Positions 44,962-53,153 of a stretch of 64,000 nt of DNA are shown in pieces. The position numbers were made by a program, and so were the translations under genes. Each line of letters begins with the position of its first letter. Positions within the stretch are counted from its first letter, which is position 1. A model generated the notes under the pieces. The model ran no database searches, was not told the origin of the DNA, and saw only the letters and a list, made by a program, of their open reading frames with translations. Origin of the DNA: Bifidobacterium castoris (GTDB lineage: Bacteria > Actinomycetota > Actinomycetes > Actinomycetales > Bifidobacteriaceae); the NCBI RefSeq assembly GCF_003952025.1, contig NZ_QXGI01000009.1, forward strand, positions 1-64,000, written 5' to 3'.

Positions 44962-47253
44962 TCAGCGTCCGCGGGGTGTCCGCTTCGCGCCGCGGCGCAG
45001 CCTGATCGCGACGACGCCGGCAGCCGCGCACAGGATGCACGTCACCGTCAGCGGCGCCGCCGCGGCCACGCCGGTCGCCGCGAGCGCGGGCTTTGTCTCC
45101 TGCGCCTGCTGCTCCTTCGGCTGTTCGCGACTGGGCGCCGGCGGCTGTTCGACGACTTCGACGACCTCTCCGGGCGCGCCGATCTCATGCGTCGCGAGGA
45201 CGTCGCCGTCACGGCTGAGCAACGTCGCCTTCCAGTACACGAGGCCGGCCGTCGGCGAACGCGTCTCCTCGCTCGTCACCTGCTGCGATGTCAGCGTCGG
45301 GTCGAGCGGATGCCGGCCGCCGGAGAGCAGCAGCCGGTTCGTCCCGGGCTGCGCGTCATCGCCGACGGCCTCGTAGGCTTCGAAGACGACGACGGCGCCT
45401 TCGGGCACCGGCCCGCGCACGCTCGCCACGTCGTGGAACGGCTCGCCGACCTTGACCTTCGCGTGGTCGACCTGCGTCGTCAGCGTCGGCGTCTCGACCG
45501 GCTCCTCGGTCACGCGCACGCGCTCCCAGCCGTCCGCGTACGAGCTGGCCGCCGGCGCGACGCGGTCGTCGCCGGCGAAGCTCCAGACGAAGACGTACCA
45601 GCCGGGTGCGTCGGCGACGATCTCGACCGCTTCGCCGTGCGCGTCGGGCGCGCCGCCGCCGACGCGCAGCTCGCCGTTGACGGCCGCGTAGTCCCAGACG
45701 CCGATGAGTCGGTGATGCTCGTCGGGCTGCGGCTGCCCGTCCCCTTCGGGACGCCATGCATCGTCGTCGCCGTCGCCTCCGGCCCACCATACGTTCACCT
45801 GCGCGTACGCCTCGTCAGCGCCGACGCCGATGGCCTCGTCGCCTTCCCAACGTCCGTGGTCGTCGGGGAATCCGGAGACCCAGATCGTGTCCATGAGCTG
45901 CGAGCCGACGTGGGCCGTGTGTTCGTGCGCCTCGGAGCGCACTTCGACGGTGTCGCGGCGGGTGACGTTCGTCTCGGCGCCGTCGACGATCGCCGTGACG
46001 ATGTCCTGCGCGAGGTATTCGCCCATCGATCCGCGCTGCCGGTCGCGTCTGGCCGCCCACAGCCAGGTGCCGAAGCCGCTCGCGTCCGTCGCGTGGTAGT
46101 CGCCGTCCTCGTCGCACGCGACGGCCGTCTGCTCGCCGCCGGGGGCGTCGAAGACGAGCTGCGCGGTCGCGACGGGTTGGCGGCCGAGCGCCTGCGCGAC
46201 GCGGTTGACGAAGTCGTCGGCGTCGTCGCCGTCCTGACGGTCGATGCGACGCGTGACGGCGTCGGCGTCGAGGCCGTCGAAGTACCAGCCGTCGACGGTG
46301 AGTGTCTCGCCGCGCGGCCACACGTCGTCGGGACCGGCCATGCCGACGGCGACGGCGTCGGTGACGCGGTCCCCCGCTTTGACGACCGTCGGCGTGGTGA
46401 CGGTGCGGATCGTCGGCGTGAAGGTCTTCCTCGCCGGGAAGCGGATCTCGTCGAATGCCTTCGCCTGCCCTTCGCCGACGCGCACGAGGCGTTGCGACGA
46501 CGCGATGACGTCGACCGACGGCACGACGGCCGCGCCGGAGACGCGCACGTCGCCGTCGCCGGTCGAGGTCCATGGGACGACGGCGGCCTTGGCGCCGGAG
46601 ACGGCGCGCCAGGTCCGTGTGCCGTCGGGGAAGACGGCCGGTCCGTCGAGCGTCAACGTGTAGGCGATGCCGGGCACCGGCTCGCCGCGCGCGTTGTCGA
46701 TCGAGACGGTCACGGCGCCGTTGCGCCGCCCCTCGTCATAGGACAGCGTCGTGGCGAGCCTCGTCGGCGTGGCCGCGTCGGCTTCGGCGAGCAGTTCGTC
46801 GACGCGCACGAAAATCTGCGGATACCGCTGCTCGAGCCGTGCGCGCGCCGACGGCCATCCGTGCGATCCGGTGCTCGTGTCGAAGAAATCGTGCAGGATG
46901 ACGGCGATCGCCGCGTGCGTGACGTCCTCCTTGACCTCGCTGTGCGGGTACCGGCTGATGAGCACGGCCGCCTTGCGCGCGTTGACCGAATCCTGCATCG
47001 TCGCCGCCGCGCCGACCGTGTAGTTCGTGTTCTTGTCCTGCTGGATGCAGTAGTAGTCGAGTCCCGCGCCGTCATAGCCGACCGGGCCGATCTCATAGGC
47101 GATGCCCTCGTTGAGGTACGAGAAGTTGTAGGGCGTCGCGGCCGTGAGCTTCTCGCCCTCGGCGGCCGAGGCACCCGCCGCGGCGCCGAAGATCGTCGCG
47201 ACGGCCGCCGCGGCCGCGGCCACCTTGCGCCGGATCGATGTGGATCGCGTCAT
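44962..47253 (-). CDS. LAxTG-anchored surface protein with thioester-like N-terminal domain
   Basis: 763-residue secreted wall protein of unknown ligand. A signal peptide (1-30, ending GASA) is followed by a region with YYCIQQDKN (cysteine 69), which resembles the cysteine motif of thioester adhesin domains; the matching glutamine motif is not clear (AIAVILHDFFD stands where it would be expected). The middle holds several beta-sandwich-like repeats (for example QVDHAKVKVGEPFHDVASV near residue 600). The C-terminus has a Pro/Gln/Glu-rich wall spanner, LAATG (724-728), a membrane helix and a basic tail, which fits class E sortase LAxTG anchoring. AAAGGAACTGCA fixes the ATG at 47253; the open frame continues upstream without support. 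Likely an adhesin, by inference. Confidence 0.8.
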   Translation of the reverse strand: MTRSTSIRRKVAAAAAAVATIFGAAAGASAAEGEKLTAATPYNFSYLNEGIAYEIGPVGYDGAGLDYYCIQQDKNTNYTVGAAATMQDSVNARKAAVLISRYPHSEVKEDVTHAAIAVILHDFFDTSTGSHGWPSARARLEQRYPQIFVRVDELLAEADAATPTRLATTLSYDEGRRNGAVTVSIDNARGEPVPGIAYTLTLDGPAVFPDGTRTWRAVSGAKAAVVPWTSTGDGDVRVSGAAVVPSVDVIASSQRLVRVGEGQAKAFDEIRFPARKTFTPTIRTVTTPTVVKAGDRVTDAVAVGMAGPDDVWPRGETLTVDGWYFDGLDADAVTRRIDRQDGDDADDFVNRVAQALGRQPVATAQLVFDAPGGEQTAVACDEDGDYHATDASGFGTWLWAARRDRQRGSMGEYLAQDIVTAIVDGAETNVTRRDTVEVRSEAHEHTAHVGSQLMDTIWVSGFPDDHGRWEGDEAIGVGADEAYAQVNVWWAGGDGDDDAWRPEGDGQPQPDEHHRLIGVWDYAAVNGELRVGGGAPDAHGEAVEIVADAPGWYVFVWSFAGDDRVAPAASSYADGWERVRVTEEPVETPTLTTQVDHAKVKVGEPFHDVASVRGPVPEGAVVVFEAYEAVGDDAQPGTNRLLLSGGRHPLDPTLTSQQVTSEETRSPTAGLVYWKATLLSRDGDVLATHEIGAPGEVVEVVEQPPAPSREQPKEQQAQETKPALAATGVAAAAPLTVTCILCAAAGVVAIRLRRGAKRTPRGR

Positions 47254-47384
47254 TGCAGTTCCTTTCGCTTGGGTTGCGTCCTGGCCGTCGCCGCTGCGAC
47301 GGCTGGCTCGACCTTCGCATCGGCGGCTGCGCCGACGCAAACGCGTACGGGTCATGTGACCGGAAGGCGGGCTCGGCGGCCATT

Positions 47385-47476
47385 TGTGGACGACACGACC
47401 CGGTATCCACATCGGAGCTTGTCCACAGTCCGTCCACATCGGTGCATCGAACCGCCGATTCATCCACATTTCCACA
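47385..47476. promoter_or_regulatory. Cluster of six DnaA-box-like sites
   Basis: Six 9-mers close to TTRTCCACA lie in 92 bases: TCGTCCACA (47385-47393, minus), GTATCCACA (47403), TTGTCCACA (47419, identical to the streptomycete/mycobacterial DnaA-box consensus), CCGTCCACA (47430), TCATCCACA (47460) and ATTTCCACA (47468). Three are followed by TCGG or TCGC. They occupy the gap 47254-47596 between divergent genes; the remainder holds only the surface-gene ribosome site and a -10-like TACAAT at 47584. Confidence 0.55.
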
Positions 47477-47596
47477 TCGCTTCGCGCCCGGTTTGACAAC
47501 ACGGCGTGGGATGCCCCGCAACGCCATGCCACGCCGTGTCTCATCAATATGTCCAGATCCGCCCCCTGTTCACATCATGCCCATACAATAAAAGGC

Positions 47597-49630
47597 ATGA
47601 GCGAAGCACAACACACTCAGGACACAGCACCCAGCACGACCAACCGCACGCGCAAGCCGCGCGCGGCGAAGAAGCAGCCGCAGTTCACGGGGGATGCGCC
47701 TGCGCTGCCCATCGCAACCAAGGAAGCCGGCCAGTTCGGCCGCGTCGCGATCACGAACGTCACCCCCTCGAGCGCCGACGGCGCCTTCACGCCACGCGTC
47801 GAACTCGGCGAGCCGTTCACGGTGACGGCCCGCGTCTTCATCGAAGGAAGCGGCCATGTAGGCGCCACCGGCGTCCTCAAGAGCCAGCGCGGCCGCATCA
47901 TGGCGCGCAAGCCGATGATGCCCGCCGACGCCACCCTCGAATCGTACGCCGTCACGCTGCAGGCCGGCGAGCACACCGACGTCGCACCGTGGGACGAGGC
48001 CTTCGCCGAGACGGCCAAGCAGCTCGGCAACTGGAAGTTCGCCGTCGAAGGATGGGCCGACACCTTCGCCGACTGGCTGCAGCTCGCCGACGAGGAGCCC
48101 GCCTCGGAACGCATCGCGCAGCAGGGCTCCGAGATCCTCAGCCGCTGGGCCGGCACGCGCGACGCCGCCCTCGACGCGCAGCAGCGCAAGATGCTGCGCG
48201 ACACCGCCAAGGAGATGCTCGACGAGACCGTCGACGCCGCCGACCGCATCGCGATCGCGCACGCCGCCGAGATCCTTGCGCTGCATGGGACGAACCCGCT
48301 GCGCGACGGCCTGACCGCGAGCGCCGACCGTCCGCTGCGCGTCGAACGCCCGAAATCGAGCTTCAGCGCCTGGTACCAGTTCTTCCCGCGTTCCGAAGGC
48401 GCCGTCGGCAACGAGGACGGCACCGTCACGCCGGGCGACCTGCATACGGCGGTGAGGGGCCTCGAACGCGCGAAGAAGGAAGGCTTCGGCATCGTCTGCC
48501 TGCCGCAGATCCTGCCGACCGACGCCGCCGGCGCCGTCACCGACCACACGTCGGTCGACCCGGCGCTCGGCACCGTCGACGACCTGCGCGCCTTCATCGG
48601 CCGCGCCCACGAGCTCGGCCTCGAGGTCGCGATCGACTTCACGCTCGCCTTCGCCGCCGACCATGCATGGAAGGCCGTGCACCCGCAATGGTTCCGCGCC
48701 GACGGCACGATCGACTACGACAACGACTTCGCCGGCATCGGGAAGGCCGTCATGGAGGCCCTCGACGGCTGGATCGACCTGGGCGTCACCGCCTTCCGCG
48801 TCGGCGCTCCCGGGGACACGCCGCTGCGCCTGTGGCAGGACGTCATCGCCGAGGTCACGAAGGCGCATCCGCAGGCGCTGTTCCTCGCCGAGGACGGCGA
48901 CCGGCCGTCGATGACGCGCGCGCTCGCATGCGCCGGATTCACGCAATCCTACGGCACCTTCGCATGGCGCAACACGAAGGAGGAGGTCGACGGGTTCCTG
49001 ACGGCCACGAACTCGGACGCCGCGTTCTGGCAGCGCAACGCGTTCTGGCCGACGACGCCGGATTCGCTGAGCAACTACCTGCGCGACAACGACATCGCCG
49101 GCTATGCGGTGCGCGCCGTGCTCGCCGCGATGGGTTCGCCGGCGTGGGGCGTGTGCAGCGGCTACGAACTCGTCGAGAACGCGCAGCTCGCAGGCGCCGA
49201 ACGCCCGGCCGTAAGCGAGCCCGACGAGGTCCGCGTGCGCGACTGGGGCACGAGCGACGACTACGGCATCGCCGAGCTCGTCGCCTCGCTCAACACGATC
49301 CGCCTCGCGCATCCGGCCGCGCGCAGCTACCACAACCTCACGGTGCTGCCGAGCGCGAACCCGAGCGTCCTCGCCTTCGCGCGCCACACGCCGGCCGCAT
49401 GCACCGGCACCGGCAAGCCGGACACGCTCATCGTCGTCGTCAACCTCGACGGCTACCACGAGCAGCAGTCGAACATCCACGTCGACCTCGAGGCGTTCGG
49501 GCTGCCGACCGACGGCACCTACCGCGTCAGGGACGAGCTGACCGGCCGCGAATTCGACTGGAGCTGGGACAACTTCGTCGCGCTCGCCCCGTGGGCGGAC
49601 GTCGCGCACATCCTCAGCGTCGAATACTGA
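47597..49630 (+). CDS. GlgE-like GH13 protein lacking the catalytic nucleophile
   Basis: 677 residues related to GlgE, the maltose-1-phosphate maltosyltransferase of alpha-glucan synthesis (GH13 subfamily 3). The family layout is kept: N-terminal beta domain (about 45-130), helical insert (135-245), SAWYQFFPRSEG (257-268), LGLEVAIDFTLAFAADHAW, and FLAEDGDRPSMTRALACAGFTQSY. Acid/base E432 and the third carboxylate D489 (TTPDS) remain, but the nucleophile motif RVDNPHTK reads RVGAPGDT, with G403 in place of Asp. The phosphate-site loop around the usual RKGxNN is shortened. It is therefore probably not a normal transferase. ATG 47597 follows TACAAT by seven bases with only AAAAGG close to the start, so the mRNA may be leaderless. 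Confidence 0.8.
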   Translation: MSEAQHTQDTAPSTTNRTRKPRAAKKQPQFTGDAPALPIATKEAGQFGRVAITNVTPSSADGAFTPRVELGEPFTVTARVFIEGSGHVGATGVLKSQRGRIMARKPMMPADATLESYAVTLQAGEHTDVAPWDEAFAETAKQLGNWKFAVEGWADTFADWLQLADEEPASERIAQQGSEILSRWAGTRDAALDAQQRKMLRDTAKEMLDETVDAADRIAIAHAAEILALHGTNPLRDGLTASADRPLRVERPKSSFSAWYQFFPRSEGAVGNEDGTVTPGDLHTAVRGLERAKKEGFGIVCLPQILPTDAAGAVTDHTSVDPALGTVDDLRAFIGRAHELGLEVAIDFTLAFAADHAWKAVHPQWFRADGTIDYDNDFAGIGKAVMEALDGWIDLGVTAFRVGAPGDTPLRLWQDVIAEVTKAHPQALFLAEDGDRPSMTRALACAGFTQSYGTFAWRNTKEEVDGFLTATNSDAAFWQRNAFWPTTPDSLSNYLRDNDIAGYAVRAVLAAMGSPAWGVCSGYELVENAQLAGAERPAVSEPDEVRVRDWGTSDDYGIAELVASLNTIRLAHPAARSYHNLTVLPSANPSVLAFARHTPAACTGTGKPDTLIVVVNLDGYHEQQSNIHVDLEAFGLPTDGTYRVRDELTGREFDWSWDNFVALAPWADVAHILSVEY

Positions 49631-49645
49631 AGCGCAAACGGCGAT

Positions 49646-49688
49646 GGCGGCGGCCGGGGCGCGGTTCACGGGCGTCCCGGCCGCCGCC
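49646..49688 (+). terminator. Terminator after the GlgE-like gene
   Basis: Perfect 13-base arms (49646-49658, 49676-49688), 16 bases after the stop. Confidence 0.7.
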
Positions 49689-49817
49689 GTACGCCCGGCC
49701 CGGTCCGGCGCCCGCGGCGAAGCCCCGTTCGTGCACGGCGTGCGCGCCCCGCCGCTTGGGCGCGCGCGGTGTATGGTGGTAGCGGGTTTCAACACTCACC
49801 AACCAAGGAGAACTACC

Positions 49818-50339
49818 ATGGCAGAAACTTTCAACGTCGTTGTGGAGATCCCGCGCGGATCGAAGAACAAGTACGAGGTCGACCAGGCCTCGGGCCGCGT
49901 CTTCCTCGACCGCACGCTGTTCACGGCGATGGGCTATCCGGATGACTACGGCTACATCGACGGCACGCTCGGCGAGGACGGCGATCCGCTCGACGCGCTC
50001 GTCATGATCCCGGATTCGGTGTTCCCGGGCTGCATCATCGAGTGCCGCGCCGTCGGCCTGTACCACATGGTGGACGAAGAGGGCGGCGACGACAAGGTGC
50101 TGTGCGTGCCGGACGACGTGCGCTATGAAGGCATCAAGGACATCTCCGACGTCTCCGAGTTCCACAAGGCCGAGATCAAGCACTTCTTCGAGCAGTACAA
50201 GGCGCTCGAGCCGGGCAAGGACGTCATGCCTGGCGACTACTGGGCGGACGCCGCCACCGCGGACAAGGAGATCAAGGCCGCGCGCGAACGCCTCGCCGCC
50301 AAGCAGAAGGCCGAGCACGACGCCGACCTCGACGACTGA
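49818..50339 (+). CDS. ppa: Inorganic pyrophosphatase (family I)
   Basis: 173-residue soluble pyrophosphatase hydrolysing PPi to phosphate with Mg2+. Key family motifs: VVEIPRGSKNKYEVD, the metal site DDYGYIDGTLGEDGDPLDALVMI with its aspartates, and KDISDVSEFHKAEIKHFFEQYKALEPGK-type C-terminus (about residues 110-137). AAGGAG lies seven bases before the ATG. It is a single gene between two hairpins. Confidence 0.97.
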   Translation: MAETFNVVVEIPRGSKNKYEVDQASGRVFLDRTLFTAMGYPDDYGYIDGTLGEDGDPLDALVMIPDSVFPGCIIECRAVGLYHMVDEEGGDDKVLCVPDDVRYEGIKDISDVSEFHKAEIKHFFEQYKALEPGKDVMPGDYWADAATADKEIKAARERLAAKQKAEHDADLDD

Positions 50340-50392
50340 CCCGCGCGGCCCCGCGCCCCACGCGCGGCCATATGACGCGATCATGCGAAAGG

Positions 50393-50421
50393 TGAACCCC
50401 CGCCATCATGGCGGGGGTTCA
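50393..50421. terminator. Bidirectional terminator after ppa
   Basis: Perfect 13-base arms (50393-50405, 50409-50421) with a 3-base loop, between ppa and the convergent membrane-protein gene. Confidence 0.85.
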
Positions 50422-50462
50422 TCGTTCCTATTCTAGAGAAAGCGACGGCGCCCTATCCGCCA

Positions 50463-51209
50463 TCACACGAGCAACAGTACCAAAACCGCGATACCAACGG
50501 CGGCGCCGGTGAGCATCACCGGCATCATCCCCATCCCGACCCACGGCGAGCGCGCGGTCGCGAGCGGATGCGCATCGCGCGTCCACAGGCACGACACCGC
50601 TCCGAGCGCGAGCGCGACGACGGCCACGGCGGCGAGCGCGGCGGCACGTGCCGCCGGATGCACGCCGCCGACGTGCATCAGCATCGGCAGGAAGCACCAT
50701 CCGGCCGCGGCGATGCAGCACACGCCGTCCATGACCATATGCGACATCTGCACGATCATGTTCGGGCGCGGGTTGCGCGCCATCTGGCGGATGAAGGACA
50801 CGACGAGCAACGCAACGAGCAGCGTCGCGCAGCCGGCGAGCCACGCGGACACGGACAGGTAGACCGAGCCTTCGACGACGTCGGGGCGCACGCCGAAGAC
50901 GAGTTCGCCGAGGAACGGCGTCGCCGCGCAGATCATCGAGCAAAAACCGAGCACGCACGCCGTGATGCGGCCGGCCAATCCGTCGCGCAACGGCGTGAAG
51001 AACTCGGACAGCATGATGAGGACGCCGACCGCGAACAGCAGCAGCGAGTAGACGGCACCGCCGACGTTCGCGCTGCCGGGCAGGCATGCGACCGACACGA
51101 GGACGATGTATGCGACCATCTGCACGAGCAGCGGCCGGATCACGGACCGGGACGGCCGCGTCAGCGGCGCGTCGCCCTGCAGGGCGTCGGCGTTCTTCAA
51201 ATCGGTCAT
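50463..51209 (-). CDS. Multi-pass membrane protein of unknown function
   Basis: 248 residues with about seven hydrophobic segments spread over the whole length (first at about 25-45, last at the C-terminus, GAAVGIAVLVLLLV) and few charged residues. No family motif is recognised. ATG 51209 has GAGGTGAG ahead of it. It is divergent from the GlnR-like regulator gene across 277 bases, which could imply regulation by it; this is a positional guess. Confidence 0.75.
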   Translation of the reverse strand: MTDLKNADALQGDAPLTRPSRSVIRPLLVQMVAYIVLVSVACLPGSANVGGAVYSLLLFAVGVLIMLSEFFTPLRDGLAGRITACVLGFCSMICAATPFLGELVFGVRPDVVEGSVYLSVSAWLAGCATLLVALLVVSFIRQMARNPRPNMIVQMSHMVMDGVCCIAAAGWCFLPMLMHVGGVHPAARAAALAAVAVVALALGAVSCLWTRDAHPLATARSPWVGMGMMPVMLTGAAVGIAVLVLLLV

Positions 51210-51486
51210 GGCACTCACCTCGGGTCGTCTCGTCCGCGCGCGGCCGCGCCCGCGTCGGCGCGCCGGGCTCGCATATGTCGTCGATCGATGACCAATCTAG
51301 TCGCCGCCGCGCACATTCGCGGCGCGCATGCCGGCGCACGCGCATGAGAGCGGCCCGCGGACGCGACCACGGGGCCTCTCTCATGCTGGAACGCCCCGCC
51401 CGCTGGTACCGTGCCTGCCGTTACAATGTGAGGCAGCGCGCCGAATGCGCACAACCGCATGAGACCATCCGAATAAGGGGCACATT

Positions 51487-52245
51487 GTGACGGATCTGAC
51501 ACTGATGACCTTCTCACACGATCCGGCTTCCGTATTGCCCTCGCTCGCGCTGCTCTCCCACCGTGTGCGCGTGCTGCCGATGGACGCCGCGAGCCTCGTC
51601 AAGATGCCGGAGAACACGATCCTGTTCCTCGACGGCCGTGACGACCTCGCCACCGCGAAGACGCTGTGCCGCCTCATCCACGCCTCGGGGCTGTCGACGC
51701 CGATCGTCCTGATCCTCACCGAAGGCGGCTTCACCGTCGTCAACGCCGAATGGGGCGTCACCGACGTAGTCGTCGCCACCGCCTCGCCCGCCGAGGTCGA
51801 GGGGCGTCTGCGGCTCGTCGCCGAACGCGGAGCCGCGACCGTCGTCGCCGCCGGCGCCGCTCCGGCGAACGACGAGCAGGAGGACGGCCTGATCCGTTCC
51901 GGCGACCTCGTCGTCGACACGAACGGGTACACGGCGAACCTGCGCGGCATCCCGATCGACCTCGCCTACAAGGAGTTCGAGCTGCTCAAATACCTCGTGC
52001 AGCATCCCGGACGCGTGTTCACGCGCGCACAGCTGCTGCAGGAGGTGTGGGGCTACGACTACTACGGCGGCACGCGCACCGTCGACGTGCACATCCGCCG
52101 TCTGCGCGCGAAGCTCGGCGGCGAATACGAACACGTCATCGGCACCGTGCGCAACGTCGGATACCGCTTCGACCCGCCCGAGGAAGACGAGGAACGCGCG
52201 CAGGCGCAGGAGGCCGCCGGCCACGGGACGCCGCAGCGGCCATGA
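51487..52245 (+). CDS. GlnR-like OmpR-family regulator (orphan)
   Basis: 252 residues. A receiver-like N-terminal domain (1-115) with LFLDGRDDLATAKTLCRLIHASGL and a C-terminal OmpR winged helix (about 135-235: YKEFELLKYLVQHPGRVFTRAQLLQEVWGY, then TRTVDVHIRRLRAKLG). The receiver resembles actinobacterial GlnR (LVDAR.DLA.AKSLCR), which controls nitrogen metabolism and works without a cognate kinase; no histidine kinase lies next to it. The C-terminal tail is Glu/Ala-rich. The start is GTG after AGGGG. I am fairly sure of the family and less sure of the nitrogen role. Confidence 0.85.
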   Translation: MTDLTLMTFSHDPASVLPSLALLSHRVRVLPMDAASLVKMPENTILFLDGRDDLATAKTLCRLIHASGLSTPIVLILTEGGFTVVNAEWGVTDVVVATASPAEVEGRLRLVAERGAATVVAAGAAPANDEQEDGLIRSGDLVVDTNGYTANLRGIPIDLAYKEFELLKYLVQHPGRVFTRAQLLQEVWGYDYYGGTRTVDVHIRRLRAKLGGEYEHVIGTVRNVGYRFDPPEEDEERAQAQEAAGHGTPQRP

Positions 52246-52333
52246 CGTCGCCCTTCCCGTCCGTCCGCGGCAAGGGTAGGCTCGAAGGATGGCGGCGCCG
52301 CATCCGGCGACGCGACGGACGGGAGGTGCGGCG

Positions 52334-53128
52334 ATGGCCGCGAAACGGGAATCGAAACGGGCGCGTGCCACGCGCATGCGCCGCGAATACGATCAGCTGT
52401 GCGAGTTCATCCCGGTCACGAAATGCCAGCTCGACTACCGCACGCCCTTCGAACTGATCGTCGCGACGGTGCTCAGCGCGCAGACGACCGACCGGCGCGT
52501 CAACGGCGTCACGCCGGAGCTGTTCGCACGCTATCCGGACGCGGACGCGCTCGCGCGGGCGAACATCGCCGACGTCGAGTCGATCATCCGCGTCCTGGGC
52601 TTCTACCGGATGAAAAGCAAGCACATCATCGAGCTCGCGCAGGCGCTCGTGACGCGCTTCGGCGGCACCGTGCCGCAAACGATGGAGGAGCTGACGTCTC
52701 TGCCCGGCGTCGGCCGCAAGACCGCGAACGTCGTGCTCGGCAACGCGTTCCACAGCCCCGGCTTCCCGGTGGACACGCATGTCATCCGCGTCACCGGCCG
52801 CCTCGGCTGGCGCGACGCCGACGAGACCGCCCCCGAGGCCATCGAACGCGACGTGACCGCCGTCTTCCCTCCCCGCGAATGGACCGACCTGTCGCACCGC
52901 CTCATCATCTTCGGGCGCACGGTGTGCACGGCGCGCGCGCCGCAATGCGCCTGGTGCCCGCTCAACGACTCGTGCCCGAGCGCCGGCGACTTCCTCGACC
53001 TCCCCTCGGCGCGCACCGGCACGAGGCGGCCGGCGAAGCGCAGGACGACGAAGACGACGGCGAAACCGACGCGCGCCGCGGCGTCCCGTACGCGCAAGAC
53101 CGCCGCGGACGACGCCGGAGCACGGTAG
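52334..53128 (+). CDS. nth: Endonuclease III
   Basis: 264-residue base-excision repair glycosylase/AP lyase for oxidised pyrimidines. The helix-hairpin-helix LPGVGRKTANVV carries the catalytic lysine, the aspartate is in VDTHVIRV, and the [4Fe-4S] loop C-x6-C-x2-C-x5-C is intact (CTARAPQCAWCPLNDSC). A basic, Lys/Arg/Thr-rich tail of about 45 residues extends beyond the usual end. ATG 52334 follows GGAGGTGCGGCG; an earlier in-frame ATG (52289) lacks a site. Confidence 0.96.
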   Translation: MAAKRESKRARATRMRREYDQLCEFIPVTKCQLDYRTPFELIVATVLSAQTTDRRVNGVTPELFARYPDADALARANIADVESIIRVLGFYRMKSKHIIELAQALVTRFGGTVPQTMEELTSLPGVGRKTANVVLGNAFHSPGFPVDTHVIRVTGRLGWRDADETAPEAIERDVTAVFPPREWTDLSHRLIIFGRTVCTARAPQCAWCPLNDSCPSAGDFLDLPSARTGTRRPAKRRTTKTTAKPTRAAASRTRKTAADDAGAR

Positions 53129-53153
53129 CCGTCTGCCGCTATACTGCACAGTC

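Noticed and set aside
47385-47476. The DnaA-box cluster as the chromosome origin
   Set aside because: No dnaA, dnaN, recF, gyrB or rpmH nearby and no AT-rich unwinding region; a titration or regulatory site is more sensible.
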